Notes: a model not told the origin generated them from the letters alone. A stretch of 64,000 bases of DNA from Rhizobium sp. L51/94 (GCF_019355555.1 NZ_CP072145.1:1-64000), one strand, 5' to 3'; counted from the stretch's first letter, positions 26,146-35,269 are shown. Numbers and translations are program-made.

Positions 26146-28586
26146 CGCATATCACCCGTTGCGTCCAAAGGATTGCCAGGCTCCTGGCTCCAGCCACAGT
26201 AACAGGGGAGCCAGAGCTCCGGGGCGTCGCCATAGCGACGACGCAGACGCTCGCATTCGGCGACCGTTTCAGCCCTGCCGGACAGCACCTTGATGAAGTC
26301 CGGGAGTGCTGAGAGATCGAGCCGCGCGATCACGCTGTCGTGGTCGTGCTTGACCAGGAACTGACGGCTTGTCGACGCGGTCGACCTCACCCACTCAAAT
26401 TCGGTTTCCGAAAGTCCAAAACCTTTGACATAGCTCTCCCGATCCGCCTTCGGGTTGGGGAAGAAGATGGTCGTCGGGCTTTGCTCGAGCAGCGTATGGG
26501 CGATCCGCGATGTGGTGATATCGCGAGCAGATTGCGTGCCAATTCCGACAATACCGTTCTTCTTGCGGATGGTCTTCAGCTGGTCGTTGATGAAGGCGCC
26601 TGCCCGGTCGTCGCTCAGGAGTTTCCAGCCTTCGTCGACGAAGACCATCATCGGCCGCTCGCCATCCAGCATCTGGCCGATGCGAAAGAAGATATAGCCG
26701 AGCGCCACTGTGCGGACTTCCGGATCATCGAGGACGGCGGTCAGATCAAAGCCGAAGATGCCGCGCTCGCCATCCCAAAGATCCACCGTGTTGTTGAACA
26801 ACCATCCCCGGGTATCGCACCAGGCCTCGAAACGCGACGCCAGATCGTCGCGCCCGGCGGCCTCGCCCCCTCGCAGCAGATGGACGACGTCCGAGAACAG
26901 GCGCTCCCGGACCGGCACGCTGAAGATCTGCTCGACCGCTCGGTAGAGGATTTTCTCCTGCTCGGCCGACAGCTTTTCGGCATCATCCCTGGGGCGAAGG
27001 AGATAGCTGAGGAGGTCATAGACGAATGCCCTGTTATCAGGACTGTCTGGAAGCTGCAGCGGATTGAAACCGGTTGGAACGCCGGGTTGCAGTACCTCGT
27101 ACTGACCACCGCAGGCACGAATGAAGACCTCGCCGCCACGATCCTTGTCGAAAAAGGCGCATCGCGGTTGGGGTCTTGCCCGCATTGCCTGCGACAGCAA
27201 AAACAGGAGCGCCACGGTCTTTCCCGAACCCGTCGGGCCGGTGACGATGAAATTGCCGACCTCACCCTTGTGAAAGTTGAAGAAATAGGGGGTCATCGAC
27301 GTCGTCTGCAGCAAGGAAACAGCCGGTCCCCAGTGATTGCCAAGGGGTTTTCCGAGAGCGAAATTATGAAACGATGCCAGTCCACAGAAATTGCGCGACG
27401 AGATCAGTGCGCGTCGCGCGATATAGGAGAAATTGCCCGGAAGCTGGGCGTAAAAGACCGGCTCGCTGTTCAGATCCTCGCGCACGACCACCATACCGGC
27501 ATTCTGCAATTCCTTGGTGATGGCCTGGGCGCCGGCCTCGGTCTCCTTGATCGAAGCCCCTAACGCCATCACCGACAGATGGTGATAGCCCATGACGGCG
27601 CGGCCGTTGACCAACTCATCCCTGGCAATCGAGATAGCACTTCCAAGGCTCGTGCCACGCTCATCCGAAACACTGATCTGACGCTCTATCCGATCCATCT
27701 CCGACAGGACTGGCGCACGATCTTGCAAGGCGAAACTTTGCGACAGGATGAACTCGCCTGGGACCTTCAGCAGCCCGTCGATCATGCCAGCCGCGGTGTA
27801 GGGTGGGTATTCGCGGATCGACAACATTGCGCCGAACCGGGTTTCGATGTCGCTGGCGCCGCGCAGTTCGAAAAGACGGCGGCCGAAGGTGATGCGTCGG
27901 GTCGGCAAATATTGGTCGAGAGGCATGCGCGGCAAGGCCATGTCGACCGGTTCGCCGCCGTTGAGGAGCATCGCCAGAAACTCGAGGGGCTCGGACGCCA
28001 CGCGCCGCTCCTGCGCTACTACCTTGAGGACCCGGGCGCCGTAGTGTTCCATTCCCTTGACGATGTTGGCGACATGCTCGCGCAGTTCCTGGCGAGCCTC
28101 CAGATCCATCGCCCGCTCGGATACGCCGGACACCTTGCGCAAGCGCGACAAGAGCTCGTCCGCCAGTCCGACCTTGCCCTGGAAGCCCCGCCGGATGATC
28201 GTCAGGTAGAGCTCGTTCAAATACATGCTGTTGTCACTGAGGCTCGCCATGTAACGCTCATTGAGAGCCCTGCAAAATGGGATATCGAACGTACCACCGA
28301 GTCGAGGGGGAATACGACGCCGCACGATGTGGGCGTAGGCTGCAAAACGGCTGTCTGCGAGGGCCCGAACCAGCGTGTTGCGCGCGGTCGCCTCGACATC
28401 GATGATTTGCTGATCGGCGGTCTGGTGACAGAAGCCATCGATCTTGATGATCGTCAGCAGCATACCGTCCTTGGTTCGCAGTGTCTCCTCGTCGACATGC
28501 CTGAGGTAGGGGACATGCGCCGAGATCGGCTTTTCCCGGGCGCTTTCAGCTCCGAACCGAAGATCCTTGCGGATGGACTTTTGCAT
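26142..28586 (-). CDS. virB4: type IV secretion ATPase VirB4
   Basis: About 814 residues from the ATG at 28586; a start at 28598 is possible. The N-terminal VirB4/CagE domain includes YLRHVDEETLRTKDGMLL. The C-terminal ATPase has Walker A FIVTGPTGSGKTVALL (about 446-461) and Walker B MMVFVDEGWKLL, then GTQSARDITTSRIAHTLLEQ. This is the essential energiser that binds VirB3 and VirB8 at the inner membrane. Full length, with all motifs present. Confidence 0.96.
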   Translation of the reverse strand: MQKSIRKDLRFGAESAREKPISAHVPYLRHVDEETLRTKDGMLLTIIKIDGFCHQTADQQIIDVEATARNTLVRALADSRFAAYAHIVRRRIPPRLGGTFDIPFCRALNERYMASLSDNSMYLNELYLTIIRRGFQGKVGLADELLSRLRKVSGVSERAMDLEARQELREHVANIVKGMEHYGARVLKVVAQERRVASEPLEFLAMLLNGGEPVDMALPRMPLDQYLPTRRITFGRRLFELRGASDIETRFGAMLSIREYPPYTAAGMIDGLLKVPGEFILSQSFALQDRAPVLSEMDRIERQISVSDERGTSLGSAISIARDELVNGRAVMGYHHLSVMALGASIKETEAGAQAITKELQNAGMVVVREDLNSEPVFYAQLPGNFSYIARRALISSRNFCGLASFHNFALGKPLGNHWGPAVSLLQTTSMTPYFFNFHKGEVGNFIVTGPTGSGKTVALLFLLSQAMRARPQPRCAFFDKDRGGEVFIRACGGQYEVLQPGVPTGFNPLQLPDSPDNRAFVYDLLSYLLRPRDDAEKLSAEQEKILYRAVEQIFSVPVRERLFSDVVHLLRGGEAAGRDDLASRFEAWCDTRGWLFNNTVDLWDGERGIFGFDLTAVLDDPEVRTVALGYIFFRIGQMLDGERPMMVFVDEGWKLLSDDRAGAFINDQLKTIRKKNGIVGIGTQSARDITTSRIAHTLLEQSPTTIFFPNPKADRESYVKGFGLSETEFEWVRSTASTSRQFLVKHDHDSVIARLDLSALPDFIKVLSGRAETVAECERLRRRYGDAPELWLPCYCGWSQEPGNPLDATGDMR

Positions 28587-28616
28587 CGCTGCCCCCATCA
28601 GGTTGGCCCCTAAGAA

Positions 28617-28913
28617 TTACGGTTCATAGGAATTGCCGCCCCAGAAGTGAAGGTTCTTCGTCCAAGGGCATTTGGCGATCCGCACGAGAGCGACGTTCGC
28701 CAGGTGCGGATCGCGCACCGTGATCACGTAAGCCGCGGCATGCAGGGGCAGGAAGAGAAGGAACATCGCAAGGTTCTTCGTGTTGAGGAACGTCATGACG
28801 ACAATCATCAGTTCGCCGACGAAGACGCCGATCGGCACGCCCCAGAACATTCTTGGCCGCGTGAGACCAAGAACAAGCGGCGCCACTTCCACCCTTACCT
28901 CAGCCTCGCCCAT
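28617..28913 (-). CDS. virB3: type IV secretion protein VirB3
   Basis: 98 residues from the ATG at 28913, whose first bases overlap the virB2 stop (TGATG). Two hydrophobic segments (GVPIGVFVGELMIVVMTFL and LAMFLLFLPLHAAAYVI) follow the N-terminal APLVLGLTRPRMFWG block that identifies VirB3/TrbD. It is an inner-membrane protein that works with VirB4 in pilus assembly. The longer frame to 29000 is rejected because of the tight overlap. Confidence 0.92.
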   Translation of the reverse strand: MGEAEVRVEVAPLVLGLTRPRMFWGVPIGVFVGELMIVVMTFLNTKNLAMFLLFLPLHAAAYVITVRDPHLANVALVRIAKCPWTKNLHFWGGNSYEP

Positions 28914-29266
28914 CAGCCACCCAATCCGGAAGACATGGACTGCACGAGCTGCGAGCCGCCAAAGATGAAGGCGATACCAACGATGATGGAAAAGCACCAA
29001 CTCCAGGGGATACGGCTCGTCAACGCCATGTAGCCAACGGCAGCACAGGCGATGGTCGCCGCTGTCGTCGCGAACGTTCCGGTCATGAAATTGAGGAGTG
29101 TCGTGAACACCGAATTGATCGGCTGGAAGATATCGCCGGCGGCATAGGCTAGTTCGACATTGCCCATCATCACAGCGCCGGCGACCCCTGCCAACACCAA
29201 GATGTTTCCGTTGATCCGTCCGGTCGACATCACCGATCGGGCGAGATTGTATAGCCTTGTCTTCAT
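28913..29266 (-). CDS. virB2: major pilin VirB2
   Basis: 117 residues from the ATG at 29266 (MKTRLYNLARSVM), with GAAAGGAG upstream. A long signal sequence is cleaved near AYAAGD. The mature ~70 residues have two hydrophobic helices (FATTAATIACAAVGYMAL and WCFSIIVGIAFIFGGSQLV), the normal architecture of VirB2 propilins. It is polymerised into the conjugative pilus. Confidence 0.93.
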   Translation of the reverse strand: MKTRLYNLARSVMSTGRINGNILVLAGVAGAVMMGNVELAYAAGDIFQPINSVFTTLLNFMTGTFATTAATIACAAVGYMALTSRIPWSWCFSIIVGIAFIFGGSQLVQSMSSGLGG

Positions 29267-29288
29267 CTGGGGCTCCTTTCTTTCCTGA

Positions 29289-29996
29289 CTACTGCACGTA
29301 CAGAACCGAGCCGCCGATCCAGTCGTGATCGCCGGCTTGCAGTCTGGTTTGATGGATGGGGGTTGGCTGCTGGGAGGCTGGCGTTTGCGCCAGCAGGTCC
29401 ACGCTGGCAGCAGCAACGGCTCGACTGCCCGCAGCGGCGGCCTTGGCGGCCCGCTTGCCGCCCTTCAGGTAATTGTCAAAGCCGTAATAGGCGTTGGTAA
29501 CCAGTGCCGTGTAGGAGACGGTCTCGGCAATATCCGGCACGCCCCCTGCGGCAACGACACGACCCTCTCCGGCATTATAGGCCGCAACCACGAGCATAAT
29601 GTTGCCTCCAAAGGCCGCCGTCAGATCCTTGAGGTAGCTGACGCCGCCCCGAATATTCTCGGCCGCGTCGCAAATATCCGTCACCTGATAGCGCGCGGCG
29701 GTCCTTGGCATGAGCTGCATGGGACCGCGCGCTCCCGCGGTCGAATTGACGTGGGCGCCGAAGCCGGACTCCTGATCGGCAATTGCCAGTGCCAACCTGG
29801 CGTCGACCCCCTGGCGCGACGTTTCCCTGGTGATGAGCTGGCGAATGGTCTTTGCATCCACCGCACCGTCAGCGCAGTCGGAAGAGACATTGACTGTGAA
29901 CGCGCCCGAACTGGGCGATGCATCGTTGGCCAAAGCCAGACAGGGAAAGACGAGGTTCACGACAACGATCGCAGTGCGCATGGGGGCTATGGACAT
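29289..29996 (-). CDS. virB1: lytic transglycosylase VirB1
   Basis: 235 residues from the ATG at 29996. A signal peptide (after ALAND) is followed by a lysozyme-fold domain: LALAIADQESGFGAHVNSTA with the catalytic Glu, GPMQLMPRTA, and YNAGEGRV. The C-terminal ~70 residues are Ala-rich and unstructured. It locally opens peptidoglycan for the secretion apparatus. First gene of the virB operon. Confidence 0.94.
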   Translation of the reverse strand: MSIAPMRTAIVVVNLVFPCLALANDASPSSGAFTVNVSSDCADGAVDAKTIRQLITRETSRQGVDARLALAIADQESGFGAHVNSTAGARGPMQLMPRTAARYQVTDICDAAENIRGGVSYLKDLTAAFGGNIMLVVAAYNAGEGRVVAAGGVPDIAETVSYTALVTNAYYGFDNYLKGGKRAAKAAAAGSRAVAAASVDLLAQTPASQQPTPIHQTRLQAGDHDWIGGSVLYVQ

Positions 29997-30049
29997 TTGC
30001 GTTTCCCGAGTTATAAGTACATATATATAAAAACATGATAACAACGCAA
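29997..30049. promoter_or_regulatory. divergent promoter region with inverted repeat
   Basis: Between virB1 (minus) and the 30078 gene (plus). TTGCGTT at 29997-30003 is mirrored by AACGCAA at 30043-30049, enclosing a very AT-rich centre (ATATATATAA). This is the layout expected for back-to-back promoters with a shared operator. No promoter elements can be fixed with certainty. Confidence 0.4.
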
Positions 30050-30077
30050 GTGCCTTTGTAAAATGCCAGGAGCGCAG

Positions 30078-30548
30078 ATGTCATCGATCGCCAGATGCGG
30101 CATTTTTGCCTCATCCGTTCTTGCCGTCTGGCTTTCCCAGAACGTCGCGGCTGACGCCGCGGATGCGGATTGGGGCTGTCAGATCGTCCTTTGCGTGGCA
30201 GCGCAGACGCCGAGCTGGCATGGTATCTCCTACTGTGTACCGCCAATGGAAAAGCTGATTGCCGCAATGGCGTTGCCCGGCTTTTCCTGGCCGGCCTGCA
30301 AGGCAGCCGGTACCGGCGCGCCTGGCTTTGAGGCGTTCGAGGATTGCCCGAGTGGCTATGTCGAGGCAGACGACCAATCCGGCCATGGCGGTGACTTGGC
30401 AAGCTATTGCGCCAAGTACACGATCGAGCGTGGCGAGCGGACCGAGATCGATCGTCAGCCACGGCCGCGAAGGGCCAGACCCTGGTATTTCGACATCAGG
30501 CAAAAAGACGGCACGTCCACACGCGCATGGTTTGATTTGCAGAAGTGA
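30078..30548 (+). CDS. exported Cys-rich protein, possibly TrbM/KikA-like
   Basis: 156 residues from the ATG at 30078, with AGGAGCG upstream; the ATG at 30063 is discounted. After a signal peptide comes WGCQIVLCVAAQ...GISYCVPPMEKL...FSWPAC, paired cysteines and spacing like the periplasmic TrbM/KikA/MpfK proteins of conjugation systems. The C-terminus is basic (RQPRPRRARPWYFD). It heads the divergent run beside virB1, which supports a role in transfer. The TrbM assignment is tentative. Confidence 0.6.
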   Translation: MSSIARCGIFASSVLAVWLSQNVAADAADADWGCQIVLCVAAQTPSWHGISYCVPPMEKLIAAMALPGFSWPACKAAGTGAPGFEAFEDCPSGYVEADDQSGHGGDLASYCAKYTIERGERTEIDRQPRPRRARPWYFDIRQKDGTSTRAWFDLQK

Positions 30549-30599
30549 CAGACAGGGCGCGCCTGCTTCGCCGGAGTTGGTTTTGAAAGGAGTACGCCG

Positions 30600-30992
30600 A
30601 TGGGCAAGGAGATCTGGTTTTTTCATCGCCTGGGGCCGATCGAGATCGTTGCTGCCACGATTGCAATCAGCGGCACGGCGACGATCGCCGGGATATGGGT
30701 CACAACGGCTGCGAAATTCGTCTACGCCCACCCGATGGACAACCTCGCATACACGTTTTTGGTCCTGGCTCTTTATCTGCTCTTCAATGCAGTGCTCGTC
30801 GGACTCTGCTGCGCGGCGGCGCTCTCTATCCTCAAAGCTGTGTACGCCGCGTCCAGCACAGGTCTTCGGCTTATCCGCACGGCTCTGATCCAGCCAATCC
30901 TCCTTGTGCGCGCTCTTACAGCGTTCGTCCGCGCGCTGTTCGACAAGTCAGCAGCGCTCCGCCGGCGTCTCACGCGCTCAACATCCTCTTGA
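30600..30992 (+). CDS. small membrane protein of the conjugation cluster
   Basis: 130 residues, ATG at 30600 preceded by AAAGGAG. Two hydrophobic segments (EIVAATIAISGTATIAGIWV and FLVLALYLLFNAVLVGLC) and a basic C-terminal tail. I recognise no family. Its place in the divergent run between two exported proteins suggests an accessory role in conjugation or entry exclusion. Confidence 0.6.
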   Translation: MGKEIWFFHRLGPIEIVAATIAISGTATIAGIWVTTAAKFVYAHPMDNLAYTFLVLALYLLFNAVLVGLCCAAALSILKAVYAASSTGLRLIRTALIQPILLVRALTAFVRALFDKSAALRRRLTRSTSS

Positions 30993-31001
30993 GGCTCCCA
31001 G

Positions 31002-31478
31002 ATGAAACCCACCCTTGCTGTCCTCGCTCCGATCCTGATCCTCGCCCTTACCTCCACCGACCGCGCCACGGCTCAGGGTGGCCACACGCTGGCGCTTAAA
31101 CTCACCACCAGGGATGCCAAGCATGATCCTGATGGCGTTTGGACCGACGATGATCTTGCGAGCATTCGCCAGCTCACTGGACAGGCCAAAATCTACACCG
31201 CGCGTATCACCACGCCCTCGGGCACCTGGCTGTTGTCCCAGACAAATGGCGACTGCAATTTGCAAGGCATGTGCACGGCCCTTCTTGTGTTGATCAGACC
31301 CGATACGCAATCGCCGCGACCGGTGCGACCGGTGCGACCGGAGCGGATGGCAAATCCGCAAATGCCGCTCGGTGGTACCGCTGTCCTGTCGCCTGATGCC
31401 GCCACACTCACAACCGCGGAAATTGGCGAGGACGGGAAGGCGTTTATCGGCATATATCAGGTTGAGCCAATTCGATGA
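31002..31478 (+). CDS. exported protein of unknown function
   Basis: 158 residues, ATG at 31002 with GAGG upstream. The signal peptide is cleaved near ATAQGG. The mature part has DGDCNL-like cysteines (NGDCNLQGMCTALLVL) that may form a disulfide, and a repeated RPVRPVRPE motif. It overlaps the next gene by ATGA, so the two are translationally coupled. No family recognised. Confidence 0.6.
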   Translation: MKPTLAVLAPILILALTSTDRATAQGGHTLALKLTTRDAKHDPDGVWTDDDLASIRQLTGQAKIYTARITTPSGTWLLSQTNGDCNLQGMCTALLVLIRPDTQSPRPVRPVRPERMANPQMPLGGTAVLSPDAATLTTAEIGEDGKAFIGIYQVEPIR

Positions 31479-32143
31479 TATCTGTTGCCCCCTCCCCGGC
31501 TGCCAACAACTGGCAGCCCAACAGACAGGATCTCCTGGCAAATCTTGGGCTGTCGCTCGGTTTTGCAGCATCACTGGCATTTGCCGGCGAAAGCGCTCTC
31601 AGTCTCTTGAACGCCGGAATGCCGGCTGGATGTGCCGAATACGCGTCCAACGTCAGTCATAGCGAAGGGAATTTCAACAGTGTTTCCCCCGTCGTCAACG
31701 GGACGCGCTGCTATGGTGCATTTCAGTTCTGCGACAGCGGGACGTTGCAAGCCTATTGGGACGGTTCGCGCGAGGATTTTCTGAACAACCCTTCAGCGCA
31801 GGTCGCCGCCTGGGAGCGTTATCAACGCGGCCAATGGAATGCCGCCCAAAAAAATGGCATGACCAGCCTGATCGGGCAACAGGTCTGCTATCAGGGCACT
31901 TGTGCCACGATCTCGCAGTCCTCGATCCTCAAGGCCTGTCAGTTCGGCTGCGGCACTGGGGGCAAGCTCTATAATCTTGCAAAATCCGGTCTCGACTGCA
32001 GCGCGGCCGGCACGCGCGACGGCGCCGGCACCAGTGTCTGTGCCTACCTCATCTCCGGAGCTGGCTACAATGTCGGCTGCATCACCAACTCCGATGACGG
32101 CGTAGACTGCGCGCCGATTTCGGCAAAGGAGGTGCAGGAATGA
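31475..32143 (+). CDS. lysozyme-like exported protein
   Basis: 222 residues. The N-terminus has a hydrophobic stretch (LGLSLGFAASLAFAGES) that could be a signal anchor. The segments SHSEGNFNSVSP, CYGAFQFCD and NPSAQVAAWERYQRGQW match the Glu-containing core and Gly-x-x-QF pattern of lysozyme-fold peptidoglycan hydrolases. Ten or more cysteines imply an oxidised periplasmic protein. It may be a second cell-wall hydrolase of the transfer system beside VirB1. The fold assignment is inference from motif spacing. Confidence 0.55.
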   Translation: MISVAPSPAANNWQPNRQDLLANLGLSLGFAASLAFAGESALSLLNAGMPAGCAEYASNVSHSEGNFNSVSPVVNGTRCYGAFQFCDSGTLQAYWDGSREDFLNNPSAQVAAWERYQRGQWNAAQKNGMTSLIGQQVCYQGTCATISQSSILKACQFGCGTGGKLYNLAKSGLDCSAAGTRDGAGTSVCAYLISGAGYNVGCITNSDDGVDCAPISAKEVQE

Positions 32144-32727
32144 CAGGGACAAGGCCGGGCGCCAAGATACTGCTGGTTGCCCTGAGCATCTCGATGGCGA
32201 TACCGCGTTCCATGGTGACCGCTGAGGCGGCCCAGCCGTCATCCCATGTGTTTGCAGTTCCGCAGACCGGCGTCACCTTTCTGACCGGGGATAGTTGGCA
32301 ACAGGCAGGCCAGACGATGCGCCTCTACGGCGTCCAGGCGTGCATCCGTGGAACCACCTATACCGACAAATCAGGCCAGAAGCAGGACTGTGGTGCAGTC
32401 TCTCTGGCGATGCTGGCAGCCATCTTCCAGGATACTAAACCCACCTGTGCTCCGCTCGCCGAGGTAGCAACCCCTACCTCCAGCCAGCACTCGACCATAC
32501 TCGTCATCTGCTCGACGCATGTCGGCAGCAACGCGCTCGACGTCGGCACCATGCTGATCACGCAGGGGTTTGCTTTTGCCGCGCTCACAACCAGCGGCAA
32601 GGCAGTCTATATGCCCTACGGCATTGAGGAAGGGATTGCGCAGCAGTCGCGTGCCGGGCTCTGGGCTTACCCCGACATCCCGTATCCCAATCATGTGCTG
32701 TTCTCGAATCCCGCCAGACGTGAGTGA
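32140..32727 (+). CDS. thermonuclease-like (SNase-fold) exported protein, probably non-catalytic
   Basis: 195 residues; the start overlaps the preceding stop (ATGA). After a signal peptide (near AEAAQPS), GQTMRLYGVQACIRG and QSRAGLWAYPD follow the order of staphylococcal-nuclease-like domains (LxGxxAP... and ARxxxxGLWa). The usual catalytic Asp/Glu/Arg set is not obvious, so it may be a binding protein. Such genes recur in rhizobial conjugation clusters, to my knowledge. Confidence 0.55.
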   Translation: MTGTRPGAKILLVALSISMAIPRSMVTAEAAQPSSHVFAVPQTGVTFLTGDSWQQAGQTMRLYGVQACIRGTTYTDKSGQKQDCGAVSLAMLAAIFQDTKPTCAPLAEVATPTSSQHSTILVICSTHVGSNALDVGTMLITQGFAFAALTTSGKAVYMPYGIEEGIAQQSRAGLWAYPDIPYPNHVLFSNPARRE

Positions 32728-32790
32728 CGGGAGCACAGCCCTTGCCCACTATCCGCATCTATTCAATCCAAACAAAGAGGGAGATCCCAA

Positions 32791-33126
32791 ATGCCTGCGA
32801 ACGTATCAGAAATGACGAATTACGTTGAGTTTGCCAACGATGGAAAAATCCTGCGAGGCAACATCGCTTCGATCGCCTATGACATCGATATTGCCGGCGA
32901 ACCCTACAAAAGCGAACATCCGAAAGCGCCGGTTTATCGCTTGTTCTCTACAAGCCCGCGTGGTCGACGGGTCGAGATTGGTGGTATCTGGAAGAAGCAG
33001 AACCAAAACGGCGGCGACTACTTCACCCTCACCGTCAACACCGGCTATGGCAAGCTCAATGCCAATCTCGGCCGATATCCCGGCCAGGATGACGAAAGCC
33101 TCATGGCGATCATTCCGTGGGACTGA
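32791..33126 (+). CDS. DUF736-family protein
   Basis: 111 residues, ATG at 32791 with GAGGGAG upstream. The pattern ILRGNIASIAYDIDI, YRLFSTSP, EIGGIWKKQNQNGGDYFTLT and ANLGRYPGQ matches the DUF736 family, small cytoplasmic proteins that accompany conjugation genes on alphaproteobacterial plasmids and ICEs. Function unknown. Last gene of the divergent run. Confidence 0.8.
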   Translation: MPANVSEMTNYVEFANDGKILRGNIASIAYDIDIAGEPYKSEHPKAPVYRLFSTSPRGRRVEIGGIWKKQNQNGGDYFTLTVNTGYGKLNANLGRYPGQDDESLMAIIPWD

Positions 33127-33269
33127 TCGGTTAAACAGGTTTGCCACGCAATGCCAGTCACCGTAGCCACGATGCTGGAGGGCCCTGATTTTGAGGTCGG
33201 CGTGCGGAACCGACGCCGCGATGGCGGTTGTCAGCCATAAGGAGTAGGATGGCGGGCGGCACTGTAAAC

Positions 33270-33479
33270 TTAAAGCCGTGACACCGTTCTATGGGCCTGA
33301 GGGTCTGACTTATGCGGCGTCAGGCACGCGATTTGGCGCCATGTTTGCATGGCTACTGATCGCAGTTCGCGGTGGTGCGCAAATGGAATATCATAGCGGG
33401 GAACGTTAAATAGATTGCTATTCGAGTCGTGGATGGAAACGAAACGGTGAAGCTGGCACGCTGACTTGGAGCGCTTCAT
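33270..33479 (-). pseudogene. remnant of an IS6-family transposase (C-terminus)
   Basis: The 69-residue frame contains FVSIHDSNSNLFNVPRYDI and HHRELRSVAMQTWRQIA, the C-terminal end of IS6-family transposases. It compares with FVSTHGPISNLF and HRTLRTEAMAVWREI in the intact copy at 41522-42247. The catalytic part is missing, so this is a dead remnant. Confidence 0.8.
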
Positions 33480-33542
33480 GATCCTCTCCTGTAAGGATGA
33501 TGGCCTTTCTAAATACGTTGTCGACCGCGCCCGAAGACCTCG

Positions 33543-33737
33543 GGCAAACGGATCGTCAAGGCCTCGCTCTTTGTCCTTTCCGATCCTGATGTCGCCGACA
33601 AGAACACCCTCGATACCGATTACGCCTTGGCAATCAAATGCAGGCTCGCATCACTCGGCGTTGATGACCACGCTCACAATGAAGACGAAGAAAGTCAAAA
33701 AGGCATGGCAAGCGCGACGGCTGACATCTTGATGTAA
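33543..33737 (+). pseudogene. probable gene fragment, 64 codons
   Basis: In the frame starting at GGC 33543 the DNA reads GKRIVKASLFVLSDPDVADK...YALAIKCRLASLGVDD and ends at TAA 33737. The composition is much more protein-like than the overlapping frames, but there is no start codon or ribosome site. It lies beside the IS6 remnant, which probably removed the 5' part. A rho-independent terminator follows 70 bp later. No family recognised. Confidence 0.4.
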
Positions 33738-33805
33738 CGGAAGTCGGCTATCGATAGCGAACGAGATAGTTACCTTCCGTTCCCCGCTATCTCGAGTTCC
33801 TTACT

Positions 33806-33836
33806 GACCCGCCCTCGCGCGGGTCTTTTCTTTTTT
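33806..33836 (+). terminator. rho-independent terminator
   Basis: GACCCGC and GCGGGTC pair in a GC-rich hairpin, followed on the plus strand by TTTTCTTTTTT. It would end transcripts coming from the 30078-33126 run or from the decayed gene at 33543-33737. Confidence 0.85.
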
Positions 33837-33863
33837 AAGCAAGGGACCAGGCAACCGGTCGGA

Positions 33864-34091
33864 TCACAAACGCCTCAAACCAGCGAAACCGTCTTCGCCT
33901 GGAAGTATACGACGCAGTTCGGCAAGCAGATTGATTAGTGGGTGCGTGGAGACAAGGTCGACAGCGGCTGTGATCGCCCTGCGTCCATGCGCGCTATCGA
34001 TGCGCGCGCCGCGTTCGTCGCAATAGGCGGTCACAGCCGCTATAACGGCCTCAATTTCATGGTTTTCAAGACTGATAAGAGACTGGAGCAT
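33864..34091 (-). CDS. small conserved plasmid protein of unknown function
   Basis: 75 residues from the ATG at 34091 (MLQSLISLENHE), with GGAGG 9 nt upstream. The pattern CDERGARIDSAHGRRAITAAVDLVS resembles short conserved proteins common on rhizobial plasmids, in which a cys-asp/glu helix is followed by an Ile-Asp-Ser turn and a second helix. Function unknown. Confidence 0.6.
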   Translation of the reverse strand: MLQSLISLENHEIEAVIAAVTAYCDERGARIDSAHGRRAITAAVDLVSTHPLINLLAELRRILPGEDGFAGLRRL

Positions 34092-34780
34092 TTCGAATGC
34101 CCTCCGCAACAAAACGCTGGAATATGTTCGGTTCTGACAGTTGAAAAGTAGGTCCCGTTCGGCTCAGGGGAATGGCCCGTCCGTGAAGTTTTTGCGATGT
34201 TGACACGCGCCTGAGAGTGGAGACTGACGTGACGCGCTTCGCGCTTCAGCCAGCTTTCACGAGCGCGCCCTTTGGAGTTGGCGCGCTCTGCCTGATGTGC
34301 GGCGCAGGTTTCACAAAGTCCCGGACAAGGATTTCCGTAAGATCCCATGGGGAGTGAAGAGCGGCCGTGACTCTGGCAAAGTGAGGCTGCGATATCGCAC
34401 TCACCTGATAGGGGACGCTGTTATGGAAGCTGTCGCTTCCCAACCGCAAATGCCAGCCGTTATCCCACTGATCGTGGCGCGATTTCATCTCATTTGGAAA
34501 TCAGCAGCGCGACCTGGCTGGTTACATCTTTGTCGCCGGGCAATGGAGAGAAGATGTCAAAGCACTCGGTAGATGGTGGTGATGGGCCCGCATTGGCATG
34601 TCATTAGAGCGGTTCATCGGTCCATCAACCGCGGTGCAAGACTGTAAAATTGGCTCTGTGTGTGTCCACTCACGGCCGACAATACATGTCATGCGCCTCT
34701 CCTGACCATAGGGAGACTGCGCCGAACATACCGTCAGAGATAGGGGGCGGATCTTGACACGCGCAAGCAGGCCTTCTGCG
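34092..34780. other. region without a recognised gene
   Basis: 689 bp. Short frames on both strands show no family pattern or ribosome sites. Base composition is uneven, and together with the IS6 remnant at 33270 this looks like decayed accessory DNA. Confidence 0.4.
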
Positions 34781-35269
34781 TCACGCAGATTCCTGCGGTT
34801 CGCGGGGTACTGGCTCACCATGGTCCGTTATCAAGGTCCCATTGAGATGATCGATCTCGTGCTGAAGACATGTGGCAAGGAGGCCTTCGGCTTCGAGAGT
34901 CTCCTTGCCGCCACCCAGCGTGTCGTATTCGACGGTAATCCTCGCTGGCCTGACGACGTCGACCATGGTGCCAGGAAGCGAAAGGCAGCCTTCCCTGAAA
35001 GTCGAACATTCCGTGGAAGTATCGACAATCACTGGATTGATGAGAACCCGGGCATCCCGACGCGCCTCCTGCACGACCCCGACGTCGACGACTACAACGC
35101 GTTTCAGAATGCCGATCTGCACAGCCGCCAGCCCCACACCAAATGCGTTGTACATGGTTTCCAGCATGTCATCGATTAAAACGGCCGTCTCTGCGGCCTG
35201 GGGATCAACCGCATCCGAAATCTGACGTAGTGCTGGGTCAGGTATTGTGATTATTGTTCTTGTAGTCAT
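34781..35269 (-). CDS. def: peptide deformylase
   Basis: 162 residues from the ATG at 35269 (MTTRTIITIPD), with GGAGATTC upstream. It removes the formyl group from nascent proteins in the cytosol. All three motifs are present: GVGLAAVQ (44-51), EGCLSLP (93-99, metal Cys) and HEIDH (137-141, metal His pair and catalytic Glu). Length and motifs are normal, so it should be active. A chromosomal copy is essential in bacteria, so this is probably a plasmid-borne extra copy, isolated from any partner gene. Second copies are sometimes kept as target-protection against deformylase inhibitors, which is only a thought here. Confidence 0.93.
   Translation of the reverse strand: MTTRTIITIPDPALRQISDAVDPQAAETAVLIDDMLETMYNAFGVGLAAVQIGILKRVVVVDVGVVQEARRDARVLINPVIVDTSTECSTFREGCLSLPGTMVDVVRPARITVEYDTLGGGKETLEAEGLLATCLQHEIDHLNGTLITDHGEPVPREPQESA

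Noticed and set aside
33466..33732. 88-codon plus-strand frame
   Set aside because: Ser/Pro/Thr-rich out-of-frame reading of a better coding frame at 33543-33737.
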